Origin: Mycobacterium sp. MBM
GTDB lineage: Bacteria > Actinomycetota > Actinomycetes > Mycobacteriales > Mycobacteriaceae
DNA length: 64,000 nucleotides
NCBI GenBank assembly: GCA_021648845.1
Contig: JAKJHY010000024.1
Location: 1-64,000 of the forward strand
Direction: 5' to 3'
Shown here: positions 48,669 to 57,109 of the stretch, one piece after another
Layout: the number at the start of each line of letters is the position of its first letter
How positions within the stretch are numbered: the first letter of the stretch is position 1
Notes under the pieces: generated by a model
Seen by the model: only the letters and a program-made list of their open reading frames with translations
Told to the model about the DNA's origin: nothing
The model's database searches: none
Position numbers and translations under genes: made by a program

Positions 48669-50162
48669 ATGACCTTGCACCAGCTCTACCTGGCGATGCT
48701 GATCGGTGGCCTCGTGCTGCTCGCGAGCATCATCGGTACCCGGGTGGCGACACGGGTCGGCTTTCCGGCCCTGTTGTTCTTTCTGCTGGTCGGGGTGGTG
48801 CTCGGCGAGGACGGGTTGGGCCTGGAATTCGACAGTGTCGAAGTGGCCCGCAACGTGTGTACCGCCGCGCTGGCGGTCATCCTCGTCGAAGGTGGTTTGA
48901 CCACCCGGTTCTCCGATATCCGCAAGGTGCTCGCCCCGGCCGCGGCCTTGGCGACCGTCGGCGTGGTGGTGAGCACGCTGGTCACCGCCGCCGCAGCGCA
49001 CTTCCTGCTCGGCTTCAACTGGCAGCTGGCGTTGCTGCTCGGGGCGATCGTGTCCTCGACCGATGCCGCGGCGGTGTTCTCGGTACTGCGGGTGCTACCG
49101 CTGCCTCGGCGGCTGGCCGGTCTGCTGGAGGCGGAGTCCGGTTTCAACGACGCACCCGCGGTGATCCTGGTGTTGCTGTTCAGCGTGGTGCCGTTCGTGT
49201 TCGAACCGGCCGGCACCCTCGGCGAGATTGTCTTCGAATTGGTGGCCGGCGCCGTGATCGGGGTGGCCGTGGGGTTTCTCGGTGCGCTCACCTTGCGGCG
49301 TATCGCGCTGCCGGCATCGGGTCTGTACCCGATCGCCACCTTCGGGCTGGGGGTTGTGGCGTTCGCCGCCGCGGGCAGCCTGCACGGCAGCGGATTCCTG
49401 GCCGCCTATCTTTCGGCGGTGGTGCTCGCCAACTCGGGCCTGCCGCACCGCTCGGCGACCCGGTCCTTCGCCGAAGGGCTCGGCTGGCTCGCGCAGATCG
49501 GGCTGTTCGTGCTGCTCGGTCTGCTCGTCGACCCGAGCGAACTGTCCCGCGACTTCGTGCCGGCGATCATTGTGGGGACGATCCTGCTTCTGGTCGCGCG
49601 ACCGGTGTCGGTGGCGGTGTCACTGGTCGGGTTCCGTATCGCGTTGCGCGAGCAGCTTTTTCTGTCCTGGGCCGGCCTGCGCGGCGCGGTGCCCATCGTG
49701 TTGGCGACGTTCCCCATCGTGGCCGGTGTGCCCGGCAGCGCACGGTTGCTCAACATTGTGTTCGTTCTGGTGGTGATCTTCACGTTGATTCAGGCGCCGA
49801 GCCTGCGCCGGATGGCGCGTCTGCTGGGGCTGACCGGTGGTGAGGCCACCCGCGAGATCCAGGTGGAGGCCGCGCCGCTGGACATTCTCGATGCCGAACT
49901 GCTCACCATGAAGGTGCAAGCGCCGTCACGTCTGCACAACGTGACGATTCTGGAGCTCCGATTGCCCGACCCGGCCGTCATCACGCTGATCATCAGGGAC
50001 GGGCACACGTTCGTTCCGCTGCCGGATACCCGGTTGGCCACCGGTGACGAACTGCTGATCGTCACCACGAGCAAGGTGCGGGCCGCCGCCGAGGCACGGC
50101 TGCGCGCCGTCAGCCGTCGGGGCAAACTGGCCTACTGGTTCGACGAGTACGGCGACCCGTAA
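48669..50162 (+). CDS. K+/H+ antiporter of the CPA1/NhaP2 (CvrA) type with TrkA-C domain
   Basis: A 497-residue protein: about 12-13 helices of the Na+/H+ exchanger fold (LVGVVLGEDGLGLEF, SSTDAAAVFSVLR with the ion-binding Asp, ESGFNDAPAVILV with the NDAP/ND motif, WAGLRGAVPIVLATFP) followed by a soluble TrkA-C domain (~410-485). It exports K+ or Na+ in exchange for protons. ATG 48669 is near-leaderless with no ribosome site and is only 37 bp from the divergent TrkA gene. Confidence 0.9.
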   Translation: MTLHQLYLAMLIGGLVLLASIIGTRVATRVGFPALLFFLLVGVVLGEDGLGLEFDSVEVARNVCTAALAVILVEGGLTTRFSDIRKVLAPAAALATVGVVVSTLVTAAAAHFLLGFNWQLALLLGAIVSSTDAAAVFSVLRVLPLPRRLAGLLEAESGFNDAPAVILVLLFSVVPFVFEPAGTLGEIVFELVAGAVIGVAVGFLGALTLRRIALPASGLYPIATFGLGVVAFAAAGSLHGSGFLAAYLSAVVLANSGLPHRSATRSFAEGLGWLAQIGLFVLLGLLVDPSELSRDFVPAIIVGTILLLVARPVSVAVSLVGFRIALREQLFLSWAGLRGAVPIVLATFPIVAGVPGSARLLNIVFVLVVIFTLIQAPSLRRMARLLGLTGGEATREIQVEAAPLDILDAELLTMKVQAPSRLHNVTILELRLPDPAVITLIIRDGHTFVPLPDTRLATGDELLIVTTSKVRAAAEARLRAVSRRGKLAYWFDEYGDP

Positions 50163-50174
50163 CAGCGCTGCCGC

Positions 50175-50987
50175 TCAGTCCAATCCGTTGGACAGCGTGA
50201 TGGTGTCACCCGAGCGTAGGCGTCCCTGATCGGATACCAGATAGAGCACCGCGTTGGCGACATCCTCAGGTTCCAGCAGGCCGGGCCGTGGGCGGCCCTT
50301 GGCGAAGATCTCCTCGACATCGGCCCGACCCGGGTCGGCCACGTCGGGCCGGATGGTCCGGTAGGTCATCGGATTGTGGATCATCGGGGTGTCCACGCCG
50401 GAGGGCAGCAGGGCATTGACGGTGATGCCATGTTCGGCGACCTCGTAGGACAGCGAGCGCACCAGCGCGACGACACCGGCCTTGGCCGCGGCGTAGTGCG
50501 CGGCGTCGCGGGCACCTGTCGTCGCGACGCTGGAGGCGGTGGCGATGAGCCGTCCACCGGTGCCCTGCTCGATCAACCGCGGCAGCACCGCGCGGAAGGT
50601 GTTGAAGACACCTGTGAGGTTGACATCGATCATGGTGCGCCAGCGCTGCTCGGACATGGACGCGAGTGGGGAACCGCTGGCGATCCCGGCGTTCGCGACG
50701 ACGATGTCGAGGCTGCCGAACGTGTCGAAGGTGGTATCGGCGACGGTCTGCATGGCGCTCAAGTCGCGGACGTCGGCGGTGAGCGCGACACATCGCCTGC
50801 CGGTCGCTTCGACGGCGCGGACCGTCTCCTGCACGTCGGCCGGGGTGGGCAGTTCGTAGTCCACCTCATCGATCGGGGCTGCCACATCGCAGAACACGAT
50901 GTCGGCGCCCGACCGGGCGAGTGCGATCGCGTGCGCGCGGCCCTGCCCGCGTGCGCCTCCGGTGATGAGTGCAGTGCGTGCGGTCAT
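50175..50987 (-). CDS. SDR, mycofactocin-coupled type
   Basis: A 270-residue SDR. The nucleotide loop TGGARGQGRAHAIALARSGA and the following DIVFCDVAAPIDEVDYELPT are hallmarks of the mycofactocin-coupled SDR group (TIGR03971 type), in which NADH is held and exchanged through mycofactocin. NAGIASGSPL, Ser in TASSVATTG, YAAAK, and SGVDTPMIHN complete the fold. ATG 50987 begins the domain. Convergent with the antiporter, 12 bp after its stop. Confidence 0.9.
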   Translation of the reverse strand: MTARTALITGGARGQGRAHAIALARSGADIVFCDVAAPIDEVDYELPTPADVQETVRAVEATGRRCVALTADVRDLSAMQTVADTTFDTFGSLDIVVANAGIASGSPLASMSEQRWRTMIDVNLTGVFNTFRAVLPRLIEQGTGGRLIATASSVATTGARDAAHYAAAKAGVVALVRSLSYEVAEHGITVNALLPSGVDTPMIHNPMTYRTIRPDVADPGRADVEEIFAKGRPRPGLLEPEDVANAVLYLVSDQGRLRSGDTITLSNGLD

Positions 50988-51076
50988 ACGGGACAGACTG
51001 CACGAAGGGCGCGAAATCATCACGGGTCGGCATCACCGGTGGCCAAACGCGCGTCGGTCGTGGTCAGCTGGGATCG

Positions 51077-51613
51077 ATGTCTTCTACCGGATCTCCCACC
51101 GCACATCCGTCGCGTCGTCTGGCCGCCGGGCTGGCCGTGGCCGCCGCGGCGGGAGCCACCGTGCTGGTGCTGTCGGCTTCCGCGGATGCCGCACCGGAAT
51201 CCGACAGCCAGGGTTATCTGGAATCGACCGCACGCTGCGCGTCGCCGGCCACCGCCGTCATCTTCGGCAGCACCGAGACGTCGCGCATCGCGATCTGCGA
51301 GCAGGCCGATGGCAGCTATCAATACCGCGGGGTGCGGGTTCGTGACGGTGCCCGACTGGTGCTGCCCGCCGCCGCGACCGGCGACGGTTATGTCGCCGAG
51401 AACGGCGGACTGTCCTACACCGTGACCACCGAGTCGCTGGTGGTGAGCGACGGTGACGAGGTGCTCCGGGATGAACCGCTGCTCGATGTGCACACCGTCG
51501 ACGACGTCAGCGAGGTCCCCACCACGACGACCGTGACCGCGACCGTCACGACGCGGACGTCCACGACGCCGTTGCCGCCCCCGCTACCCGCCGAGGTGGG
51601 CGGCGTCGGCTGA
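51077..51613 (+). CDS. Secreted protein of unknown function
   Basis: A 178-residue exported protein: Sec signal (RRLAAGLAVAAAAGATVLVL, cleavage near ADA-AP), one compact domain with two Cys (STARCASP and AICEQADGS) and a Thr-rich then Pro-rich C-terminal tail (TTTTVTATVTTRTSTTPLPP). It resembles small mycobacterial surface proteins, without a family I can name. The 3' end overlaps the convergent TetR gene by 30 bp, all in the low-complexity tail. Confidence 0.72.
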   Translation: MSSTGSPTAHPSRRLAAGLAVAAAAGATVLVLSASADAAPESDSQGYLESTARCASPATAVIFGSTETSRIAICEQADGSYQYRGVRVRDGARLVLPAAATGDGYVAENGGLSYTVTTESLVVSDGDEVLRDEPLLDVHTVDDVSEVPTTTTVTATVTTRTSTTPLPPPLPAEVGGVG

Positions 51614-52174
51614 ATGCGGTGACTTCAGCAGGCTCTGGGCGCAGTCGAGTAGCACCCGGTGCAGGTCGGCGTCGGAAACATCCTGCAGGTGGGGCTCGGC
51701 GGTGCTACCGAACACCCCCGCGGTGATCATCGCGATGGCGACCCGGGTCCCGATATCGTGGGTTCCGCCGACGAGCAGCTCGCGCAGGTTATCGGCGATC
51801 TCCTGGAATTCCTGATGCGTCTGCACCAGTGAGATCACCGCCGGATCGCCGTAGAACAACGAACCGATCCGGCGATGGCGCACCGCGAGTTCGACGAAAC
51901 CGCTGATCGTGGCGTCGCGGCGGGAATCGGGGGAGGAGATGGATTCCGCGATGCGCACCAGGCGTGACATATCGTCGAAGACCGGGCCCAACACCGCCAG
52001 CACGATGTCGTCCTTGGTGTGGAACTGGTAGTAGACCGCGGCCTTCCGAACTCCCAGATGGTCGGCGATCATCTGCAGGGACGTGCCGTTGACGCCGCGT
52101 TCGGCGAAGAGGGACAACGCGGCCTCGATCACCCGCTCGCGCGCGAACCCACGCTGCGATACCGGCTTGGCCAT
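51584..52174 (-). CDS. TetR regulator of the MmpS-MmpL operon
   Basis: A 196-residue TetR protein. DNA-binding domain at ~8-55 (RERVIEAALSLFAERGVNGT, MIADHLGVRKAAVYYQFHTK). ATG 52174 has AAGGAACGAGGACG upstream, and a longer start at 52225 would enter the operator region. It is divergent from mmpS over a 205-bp region with TGTCA/TGACA elements near its own start and TTAGCC-type palindromes near mmpS. This arrangement is the one used by TetR repressors of mycobacterial MmpS/MmpL exporters. Confidence 0.9.
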   Translation of the reverse strand: MAKPVSQRGFARERVIEAALSLFAERGVNGTSLQMIADHLGVRKAAVYYQFHTKDDIVLAVLGPVFDDMSRLVRIAESISSPDSRRDATISGFVELAVRHRRIGSLFYGDPAVISLVQTHQEFQEIADNLRELLVGGTHDIGTRVAIAMITAGVFGSTAEPHLQDVSDADLHRVLLDCAQSLLKSPHSADAAHLGG

Positions 52175-52200
52175 CGTCCTCGTTCCTTCCCGGCGACCGG

Positions 52201-52247
52201 TGTCACCGCATGACATCCCGGACACTGTGACATGTCGCAGCCTGTCA
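52201..52247. promoter_or_regulatory. TGTCA/TGACA element cluster upstream of tetR
   Basis: TGTCA-CCGCA-TGACA (52201-52215) is a perfect 15-bp palindrome; TGACATGTC (52228-52236) and TGTCA (52243-52247) follow. They lie 27-73 bp upstream of the TetR ATG at 52174. Candidate autoregulatory operators. Confidence 0.5.
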
Positions 52248-52301
52248 TGCGGTCAGTCAGTTGTCCGCATCACATTTTCTAGCCGCACGACTTGTACTAG
52301 C

Positions 52302-52317
52302 TTAGCCGTATGGCTAA
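52302..52317. promoter_or_regulatory. TTAGCC-GTAT-GGCTAA palindrome upstream of mmpS
   Basis: Perfect 6-bp arms around GTAT. A second weaker dyad TAGC-GGG-GCTA lies at 52334-52344. Both are within 78 bp of the mmpS start and could be the site for the divergent TetR protein. Confidence 0.5.
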
Positions 52318-52379
52318 CCTGGCCGCAGTCGGTTAGCGGGGCTATCTGAAAGGCCGAGTAGCGATATGGCGTCCAAGCG

Positions 52380-52811
52380 GTGAACGTGCTCAAGCGGGTG
52401 TGGATCCCCCTGGTCATCGTGGCGGTGGTGCTGGTCGCGACGTTCACCGTGATGCGGGTGCGCACCTTCTTCGGGACGGGTCCGGGGTATGTCTCGACGG
52501 AGAACAGTGCATCCGATGACACCGAGCCGTTCGACCCGAAGGTGGTCAAGTACGAGGTGTGGGGTGAGCCCGGCGCCACCGCGAACGTCAACTATATGGA
52601 TCTCGATGCCCGCCCGGTGCGTGCCGACAATGTGACCCTACCGTGGGAGATCACGCTGAGCACGACCGCGCCTTCGGTGTTCCCGACCATCTCCGGGCAG
52701 ACCGACGGTGCCACGTTGTCGTGTCGGATCACCGTCGATGACGAGGTGAAGGACGAACGCACCGTCGACGGGGTCGGCGCCCACACCTACTGTCTGGTCA
52801 AGAGCGCATGA
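52380..52811 (+). CDS. MmpS family membrane-anchored accessory protein
   Basis: A 143-residue MmpS: one N-terminal transmembrane helix (VWIPLVIVAVVLVATFTVMR) and a periplasmic Ig-like domain with KYEVWGEPGATANVNYMDLD, the MmpS signature, and a Cys pair (LSCRITV, TYCLVKS). It works with the MmpL downstream to export lipids, siderophores or drugs. GTG 52380 is the likely start, without a strong ribosome site. The stop overlaps the ATG of the mini-ORF at 52808. Confidence 0.92.
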   Translation: MNVLKRVWIPLVIVAVVLVATFTVMRVRTFFGTGPGYVSTENSASDDTEPFDPKVVKYEVWGEPGATANVNYMDLDARPVRADNVTLPWEITLSTTAPSVFPTISGQTDGATLSCRITVDDEVKDERTVDGVGAHTYCLVKSA

Positions 52812-52861
52812 GCGAGCGCAGCGAGCGAATCGACGGTATTGCATGAGCGAGCGCAGCGAGC
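52806..52861 (+). repeat. 21-bp direct repeat at the mmpS-mmpL junction
   Basis: Two identical 21-bp units (52806-52826 and 52841-52861) each beginning GCATGAGCGAGCGC and carrying an ATG in the same relative place. The second ATG is the mmpL start, the first opens a 12-codon mini-ORF. The repeats are 35 bp apart. Confidence 0.8.
52808..52846 (+). CDS. 12-codon mini-ORF coupling mmpS to mmpL
   Basis: ATG 52808 overlaps the mmpS stop (ATGA) and encodes MSERSERIDGIA; its TGA overlaps the mmpL ATG at 52843 (ATGA). Residues 1-6 repeat the mmpL N-terminus MSERSE. It is either a coupling device that carries ribosomes from mmpS to mmpL or a by-product of the repeat. Not proven to be a protein. Confidence 0.4.
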   Translation: MSERSERIDGIA

Positions 52862-55749
52862 CGGCCACCGACGCCATCCCGGTGGCCACCCCCCAGCACC
52901 GCGGCGGCATCGCCAAATGGATTCGCACGCTCGCCCTGCCGATCATCATCGGCTGGGTGGTGATCATCGGGTTCTTCAACGTCTCGGTGCCGCAGCTGGA
53001 GACGGTCGGGCAGATGCGCTCGGTGTCGATGAGCCCGTCGAACGCGCCGTCGGTGATCGCCACCAAGCGGGTCGGTTCGGTGTTCGAGGAGTTCACCTCG
53101 GACAGCTCGATCATGATCGTGCTGGAAGCCGACCACAAACTCGACGAAGCCGATCGCGATTTCTACAAAGAGATGATCGCCAAGCTGGAGCAGGACCCGG
53201 TACACGTCCAGCACATCCAGGATTTCTGGGGTGATCCGCTGACCGCGTCCGGTGCCCAGAGCGCGGATGGTCAGTCCACCTATGTGCAGGTGTATACCGC
53301 GGGTAACCAAGGCGAGGCGCTGGCCAACGAGTCGATCGAGGCCGTCCAGGACATCGTCTACGGGATGCAGACCCCGCCGGGGCTGAAGGTTTTCGTCACC
53401 GGACCCGCTGCGCTGCAGGCGGATCAGCAGATCGCCGGCGACCGCAGCCTCAGGATGATCGAGGCGCTGACCTTCACGGTCATCATCGTGATGCTGCTGT
53501 TGATCTACCGTTCGTTCCTCACGATGCTCATCACCATCTTCATGGTGGTGCTGAGCCTGCTGGCCGGACGCGGGGTGGTGGCGTTCCTGGGCTATCACGA
53601 GATCATCGGTCTCTCCACCTTCGCCACCAGTCTGCTGGTGACCCTGGCGATCGCGGCGTCCACCGACTATGCGATTTTTCTGCTGGGGCGATATCAGGAG
53701 GCCCGCGCCGAGGGCGAAGACCGGGAATCCGCGTATTACACGATGTTTCATGGCACCGCGCACGTCGTGCTCGGGTCGGGCCTGACCATCGCCGGAGCCA
53801 CCTTCTGTCTGCACTTCACGAACTTGCCGTACTTCGTGACGCTGGGCATCCCGCTGGCGGTCGGCATGATCACCGTGGTGTTTACCGCCCTGACTCTGGG
53901 CCCGGCGATCGTCACGGTGGCCACCAAGTTCGGGAAGGTGCTGGAGCCCAAGCGCGCCATGCGCACCCGCGGCTGGCGCAAGATCGGTGCGGCCGTGGTG
54001 CGTTGGCCGGGGCCCATCCTGGTCACCACCATTGCCATCACCATGGTCGGGCTGCTGGCGTTGCCGGGCTATCACACGAACTACAACGACCGTGAGTATC
54101 TGCCCGCGGATCTGCCGGCGAACGAGGGATACGCGGCCGCGGACCGGCATTTCTCGCAGGCCCGGATGAACCCGGAACTACTGCTGGTGGAGAGCGATCA
54201 CGATCTGCGCAACTCCGCGGACTTCCTGGTGATCGACAAGATCGCCAAGGCGATCTTCCGGACCGAAGGTGTGGGCCGTGTGCAGGCCATCACCCGCCCG
54301 CAGGGCACCCCGATCGAGCACACCTCGATCCCGTTCCAGATCAGCATGCAGGGCACCACGCAGAAAATGAACGAGAAGTACCAGCAGGACATGATGGCCG
54401 ACATGCTCAAGCAGGCCGATGACATGCTGACGACCATCACCAACATGGAGAAGATGAACGCCATCACCGTGCAGATGGCGGCGGTGACGAACTCGATGGT
54501 CACCAAGATGAAGGACATGAGTCTCGATATCGCCGAATTGCGGGACAATATCTCCAATTTCGACGATTTCTTCCGGCCGCTGCGCAACTACTTCTACTGG
54601 GAACCGCACTGCTACAACATTCCCGGTTGCTGGGCGCTGCGCTCGATCTTCGACACCCTCGACGGGATCGACGTGATGACCGACGGAATCCAGGACCTCA
54701 TCCCGGATATGGAGCGGCTCAACGCGTTGATGCCGCAGATGGTCGCGCTGATGCCGTCGATGATCGCGACGATGAAGAACATGCGCACCTACATGCTGAC
54801 CATGTATCAGACTCAGAAGGGCATCCAGGATCAGATGTCGGCGATGCAGGACAATTCGTCGGCCATGGGTGAGGCCTTCGACGCGGCGCAGAACGATGAC
54901 TCGTTCTACCTGCCGCCGGAGACCTTCGAGAACGAGGACTTCAAGCGCGGGATGAAGAACTTCCTGTCCCCCGACGGGCACGCGGTCCGGTTCATCATCA
55001 GCCATGACGGTGATCCGTTGAGCCCGCAGGGTATCCAGCGCATCGAGGCGATCAAGTTGGCCGCCAAGGAGGCCATCAAGGGCACCCCGCTGGAGGGTTC
55101 CAAGATCTATCTGGGCGGTACCGCGGCGACCTTCAAGGACATGCAGGACGGCGCCAACTGGGATCTGATCATCGCCGGAATCGCCTCCATCGGGCTGATT
55201 TTCATCATCATGCTGATCATCACCCGCAGTATCGTCGCGGCCGCGGTCATCGTCGGCACGGTGGTGATATCGCTGGGATCGGCCTTCGGCATTTCGGTGC
55301 TCATCTGGCAACACCTGATCGGCATCCCGCTGCACTGGATGGTGCTCCCGATGGCGGTGATCATCCTGTTGGCCGTCGGCGCGGACTACAACCTGTTGTT
55401 GGTCGCGCGACTGAAGGAAGAAATCCATGCGGGCCTGAACACCGGCATCATCCGGGCCATGGGTGGTAGCGGCTCGGTGGTGACGGCCGCGGGCCTGGTG
55501 TTCGCCTTCACCATGATCTCGATGGCGGTCAGCGAGCTGACGGTGATCGGGCAGGTGGGCACCACGATCGGTCTGGGTCTGTTGTTCGACACCCTGGTGA
55601 TCCGGGCGTTCATGACGCCGTCCATCGCGGCACTGCTGGGTAAATGGTTCTGGTGGCCGACCATCGTGCGCAAGCGACCCCAGCCCGTACCGTGGCCCAA
55701 GCCGGAGCCCGTTGCGGCCGGTGGGTCCTCGCAGGAAACGAGTTCATGA
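52843..55749 (+). CDS. MmpL family RND transporter (MmpL4/5 subgroup)
   Basis: A 968-residue RND exporter with about 12 transmembrane helices. Proton-relay Asp-Tyr pairs are visible in TM4 (ASTDYAIFLL, Asp275-Tyr276) and TM10 (VGADYNLLL, Asp848-Tyr849). The second periplasmic domain has a long coiled-coil stretch (~470-700, many MxxMxxM repeats) with the conserved Cys590/Cys596 in HCYNIPGC, as in siderophore-exporting MmpL4/5. Such proteins carry mycobactin-type siderophores, lipids or drugs; the cargo is not evident. C-terminus is Pro/Ser-rich. Next gene begins in its stop codon (ATGA). Confidence 0.94.
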   Translation: MSERSEPATDAIPVATPQHRGGIAKWIRTLALPIIIGWVVIIGFFNVSVPQLETVGQMRSVSMSPSNAPSVIATKRVGSVFEEFTSDSSIMIVLEADHKLDEADRDFYKEMIAKLEQDPVHVQHIQDFWGDPLTASGAQSADGQSTYVQVYTAGNQGEALANESIEAVQDIVYGMQTPPGLKVFVTGPAALQADQQIAGDRSLRMIEALTFTVIIVMLLLIYRSFLTMLITIFMVVLSLLAGRGVVAFLGYHEIIGLSTFATSLLVTLAIAASTDYAIFLLGRYQEARAEGEDRESAYYTMFHGTAHVVLGSGLTIAGATFCLHFTNLPYFVTLGIPLAVGMITVVFTALTLGPAIVTVATKFGKVLEPKRAMRTRGWRKIGAAVVRWPGPILVTTIAITMVGLLALPGYHTNYNDREYLPADLPANEGYAAADRHFSQARMNPELLLVESDHDLRNSADFLVIDKIAKAIFRTEGVGRVQAITRPQGTPIEHTSIPFQISMQGTTQKMNEKYQQDMMADMLKQADDMLTTITNMEKMNAITVQMAAVTNSMVTKMKDMSLDIAELRDNISNFDDFFRPLRNYFYWEPHCYNIPGCWALRSIFDTLDGIDVMTDGIQDLIPDMERLNALMPQMVALMPSMIATMKNMRTYMLTMYQTQKGIQDQMSAMQDNSSAMGEAFDAAQNDDSFYLPPETFENEDFKRGMKNFLSPDGHAVRFIISHDGDPLSPQGIQRIEAIKLAAKEAIKGTPLEGSKIYLGGTAATFKDMQDGANWDLIIAGIASIGLIFIIMLIITRSIVAAAVIVGTVVISLGSAFGISVLIWQHLIGIPLHWMVLPMAVIILLAVGADYNLLLVARLKEEIHAGLNTGIIRAMGGSGSVVTAAGLVFAFTMISMAVSELTVIGQVGTTIGLGLLFDTLVIRAFMTPSIAALLGKWFWWPTIVRKRPQPVPWPKPEPVAAGGSSQETSS

Positions 55750-56072
55750 TGCTGAAGAAGATCTCGACCGCGGTGCTGATCGCAGGTGCGGCGGTACTCA
55801 CGTTCGCCGCGCCCGCGCAGGCCGATCCGGACAGCGACTTCGCCAGGGAACTACACACCTACGGGATCTACGGGCAGAAGGACTTCAACGCCTGGATCGG
55901 CAAGATCGCCTGCAAACGCCTCGACCGCGGCGTCGACGTCACCGCGCAGGACTCCGCGAAGTTCGTCTCCGACCAACTGCTGCGCGGCACCAGCACCGAA
56001 CAGGTCTACCAATTCCTCGGCGCGGCCATGAACTACTACTGCCCCGACAAACGCGTCCTGCTCACCCAGTAG
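55746..56072 (+). CDS. Secreted DUF732 protein
   Basis: A 108-residue exported protein: signal peptide (KKISTAVLIAGAAVLTFAAP, cut near AQA-DP) and a small helical DUF732 domain with FARELHTYGIYGQKDFNAWI, paired Cys (IACKRL, YYCPDK) and FVSDQLLRGTSTEQVYQFLG. DUF732 proteins are a mycobacterial family of unknown function, often near MmpL operons. ATG 55746 overlaps the mmpL stop. Confidence 0.88.
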   Translation: MMLKKISTAVLIAGAAVLTFAAPAQADPDSDFARELHTYGIYGQKDFNAWIGKIACKRLDRGVDVTAQDSAKFVSDQLLRGTSTEQVYQFLGAAMNYYCPDKRVLLTQ

Positions 56073-56083
56073 AAGGAGCACCC

Positions 56084-56518
56084 ATGAAGAAGCTCACACT
56101 GGCCGGACTCGCGGCCGCCGCTGCACTTACCCTGGCCCCGGTGGCCGGCGCCGACGCGACCGAGGACTACCCGATCCCGCGCAAGATCCTGCACACCCCG
56201 TGCACCGCCGAGCAGATCCTGGCCGCCACCCGCGACACCGACCCGGTCTACTACGAGCGCTACATGATCGACTACAACAACAAATCCCCCGAAGTCCACC
56301 GCGCCGTGCAGGACCGCATCCACTGGTTCTTCTCCATGGACTACGCCGGCCGGCGCCAATACTCCGAAGACACCGCCACCAACGCCTTCTACGAGCAGCT
56401 GGCCTGGAACTGGCCCAACTGGGCCAAGATCTTCTTCAACAACAAGGGCGTGGTCGCCCACTCCACCGCCGTCTGCATGAACTACCCACCCGACGACATG
56501 TCCGTCTGGGTGTGGTGA
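56084..56518 (+). CDS. Secreted DUF5078 protein
   Basis: A 144-residue exported protein: signal peptide (KKLTLAGLAAAAALTLAPVA, cut near GADA) and a domain with YPIPRKILHTPCTAEQILAA, RYMIDYNNKSPEVHRAVQDR and a second Cys (STAVCMNYPPD). This fits the DUF5078 family of mycobacterial secreted proteins found beside mmpS/mmpL genes. GAAGGAG precedes the ATG. Likely works in the periplasm or wall with the exporter. Confidence 0.88.
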   Translation: MKKLTLAGLAAAAALTLAPVAGADATEDYPIPRKILHTPCTAEQILAATRDTDPVYYERYMIDYNNKSPEVHRAVQDRIHWFFSMDYAGRRQYSEDTATNAFYEQLAWNWPNWAKIFFNNKGVVAHSTAVCMNYPPDDMSVWVW

Positions 56519-56535
56519 CCCGATAGATTGACCCG

Positions 56536-57108
56536 GTGCACAAGCATCGGGGGACCGCGGTCGCGCTACTGACCCTGGCCGGGGCGCTGCTGTGCGCGGC
56601 GGCTCTCGGTGGGATCGTGCTCTATCGCTATTACCTGCTGCGTCCGTATCTGTTTCACCCGTTGCCGTTCGGGGTCACCGGTGGTCTGGCACTGGCATTG
56701 GCCTGCGGGCTGGGGCTGCGCCGACCGGTCGCCCGCTGGTTCGGCGTCGCGGTCTGTGTGCTGGGTGCCGCCGGGATCGGTTTCACCGGCTGGTTCGCCT
56801 CGGTGTTCCAGCCGGACCTGAGTACCGAGTCGCGCCTGGAATCCGCCGACGGCACACTGGAACTGGTGGTGTACAGCGGCAGCGCCGTCGTCGCCCCCGA
56901 TCCGGTGTGGGAACTCCGCCTACACACCCGCGCGGGCCTGCTCTCCCGGGAGCACGACCTGGGCTGCGTGAACGCCGATGTGGTGTCGCTGAACGGTATC
57001 CAGTGGACCGGGCTACGGACGCTGCGGGTCACGCTGTCGGGCGGTGTCGTCGACATCGCCGTCGACGATGCGGGCCGCCCGAACCGCATCGTCGACGGCG
57101 GATGCTGA
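56536..57108 (+). CDS. Membrane protein of unknown function
   Basis: A 190-residue protein with three N-terminal helices (VALLTLAGALLCAAALGGIV, TGGLALALACGLGL, FGVAVCVLGAAGIGFTGWFA) and a C-terminal soluble domain (~100-190) rich in beta strands, with two Cys (LGCVNADVV and DGGC at the end). It is last in the mmpSL operon by position, 17 bp after the DUF5078 gene, starting at GTG 56536. No family recognised. Confidence 0.7.
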   Translation: MHKHRGTAVALLTLAGALLCAAALGGIVLYRYYLLRPYLFHPLPFGVTGGLALALACGLGLRRPVARWFGVAVCVLGAAGIGFTGWFASVFQPDLSTESRLESADGTLELVVYSGSAVVAPDPVWELRLHTRAGLLSREHDLGCVNADVVSLNGIQWTGLRTLRVTLSGGVVDIAVDDAGRPNRIVDGGC

Positions 57109-57109
57109 C

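Noticed and set aside
54178..55428. 416-codon minus-strand frame opposite mmpL
   Set aside because: His/Arg/Asp-rich antisense shadow without motifs.
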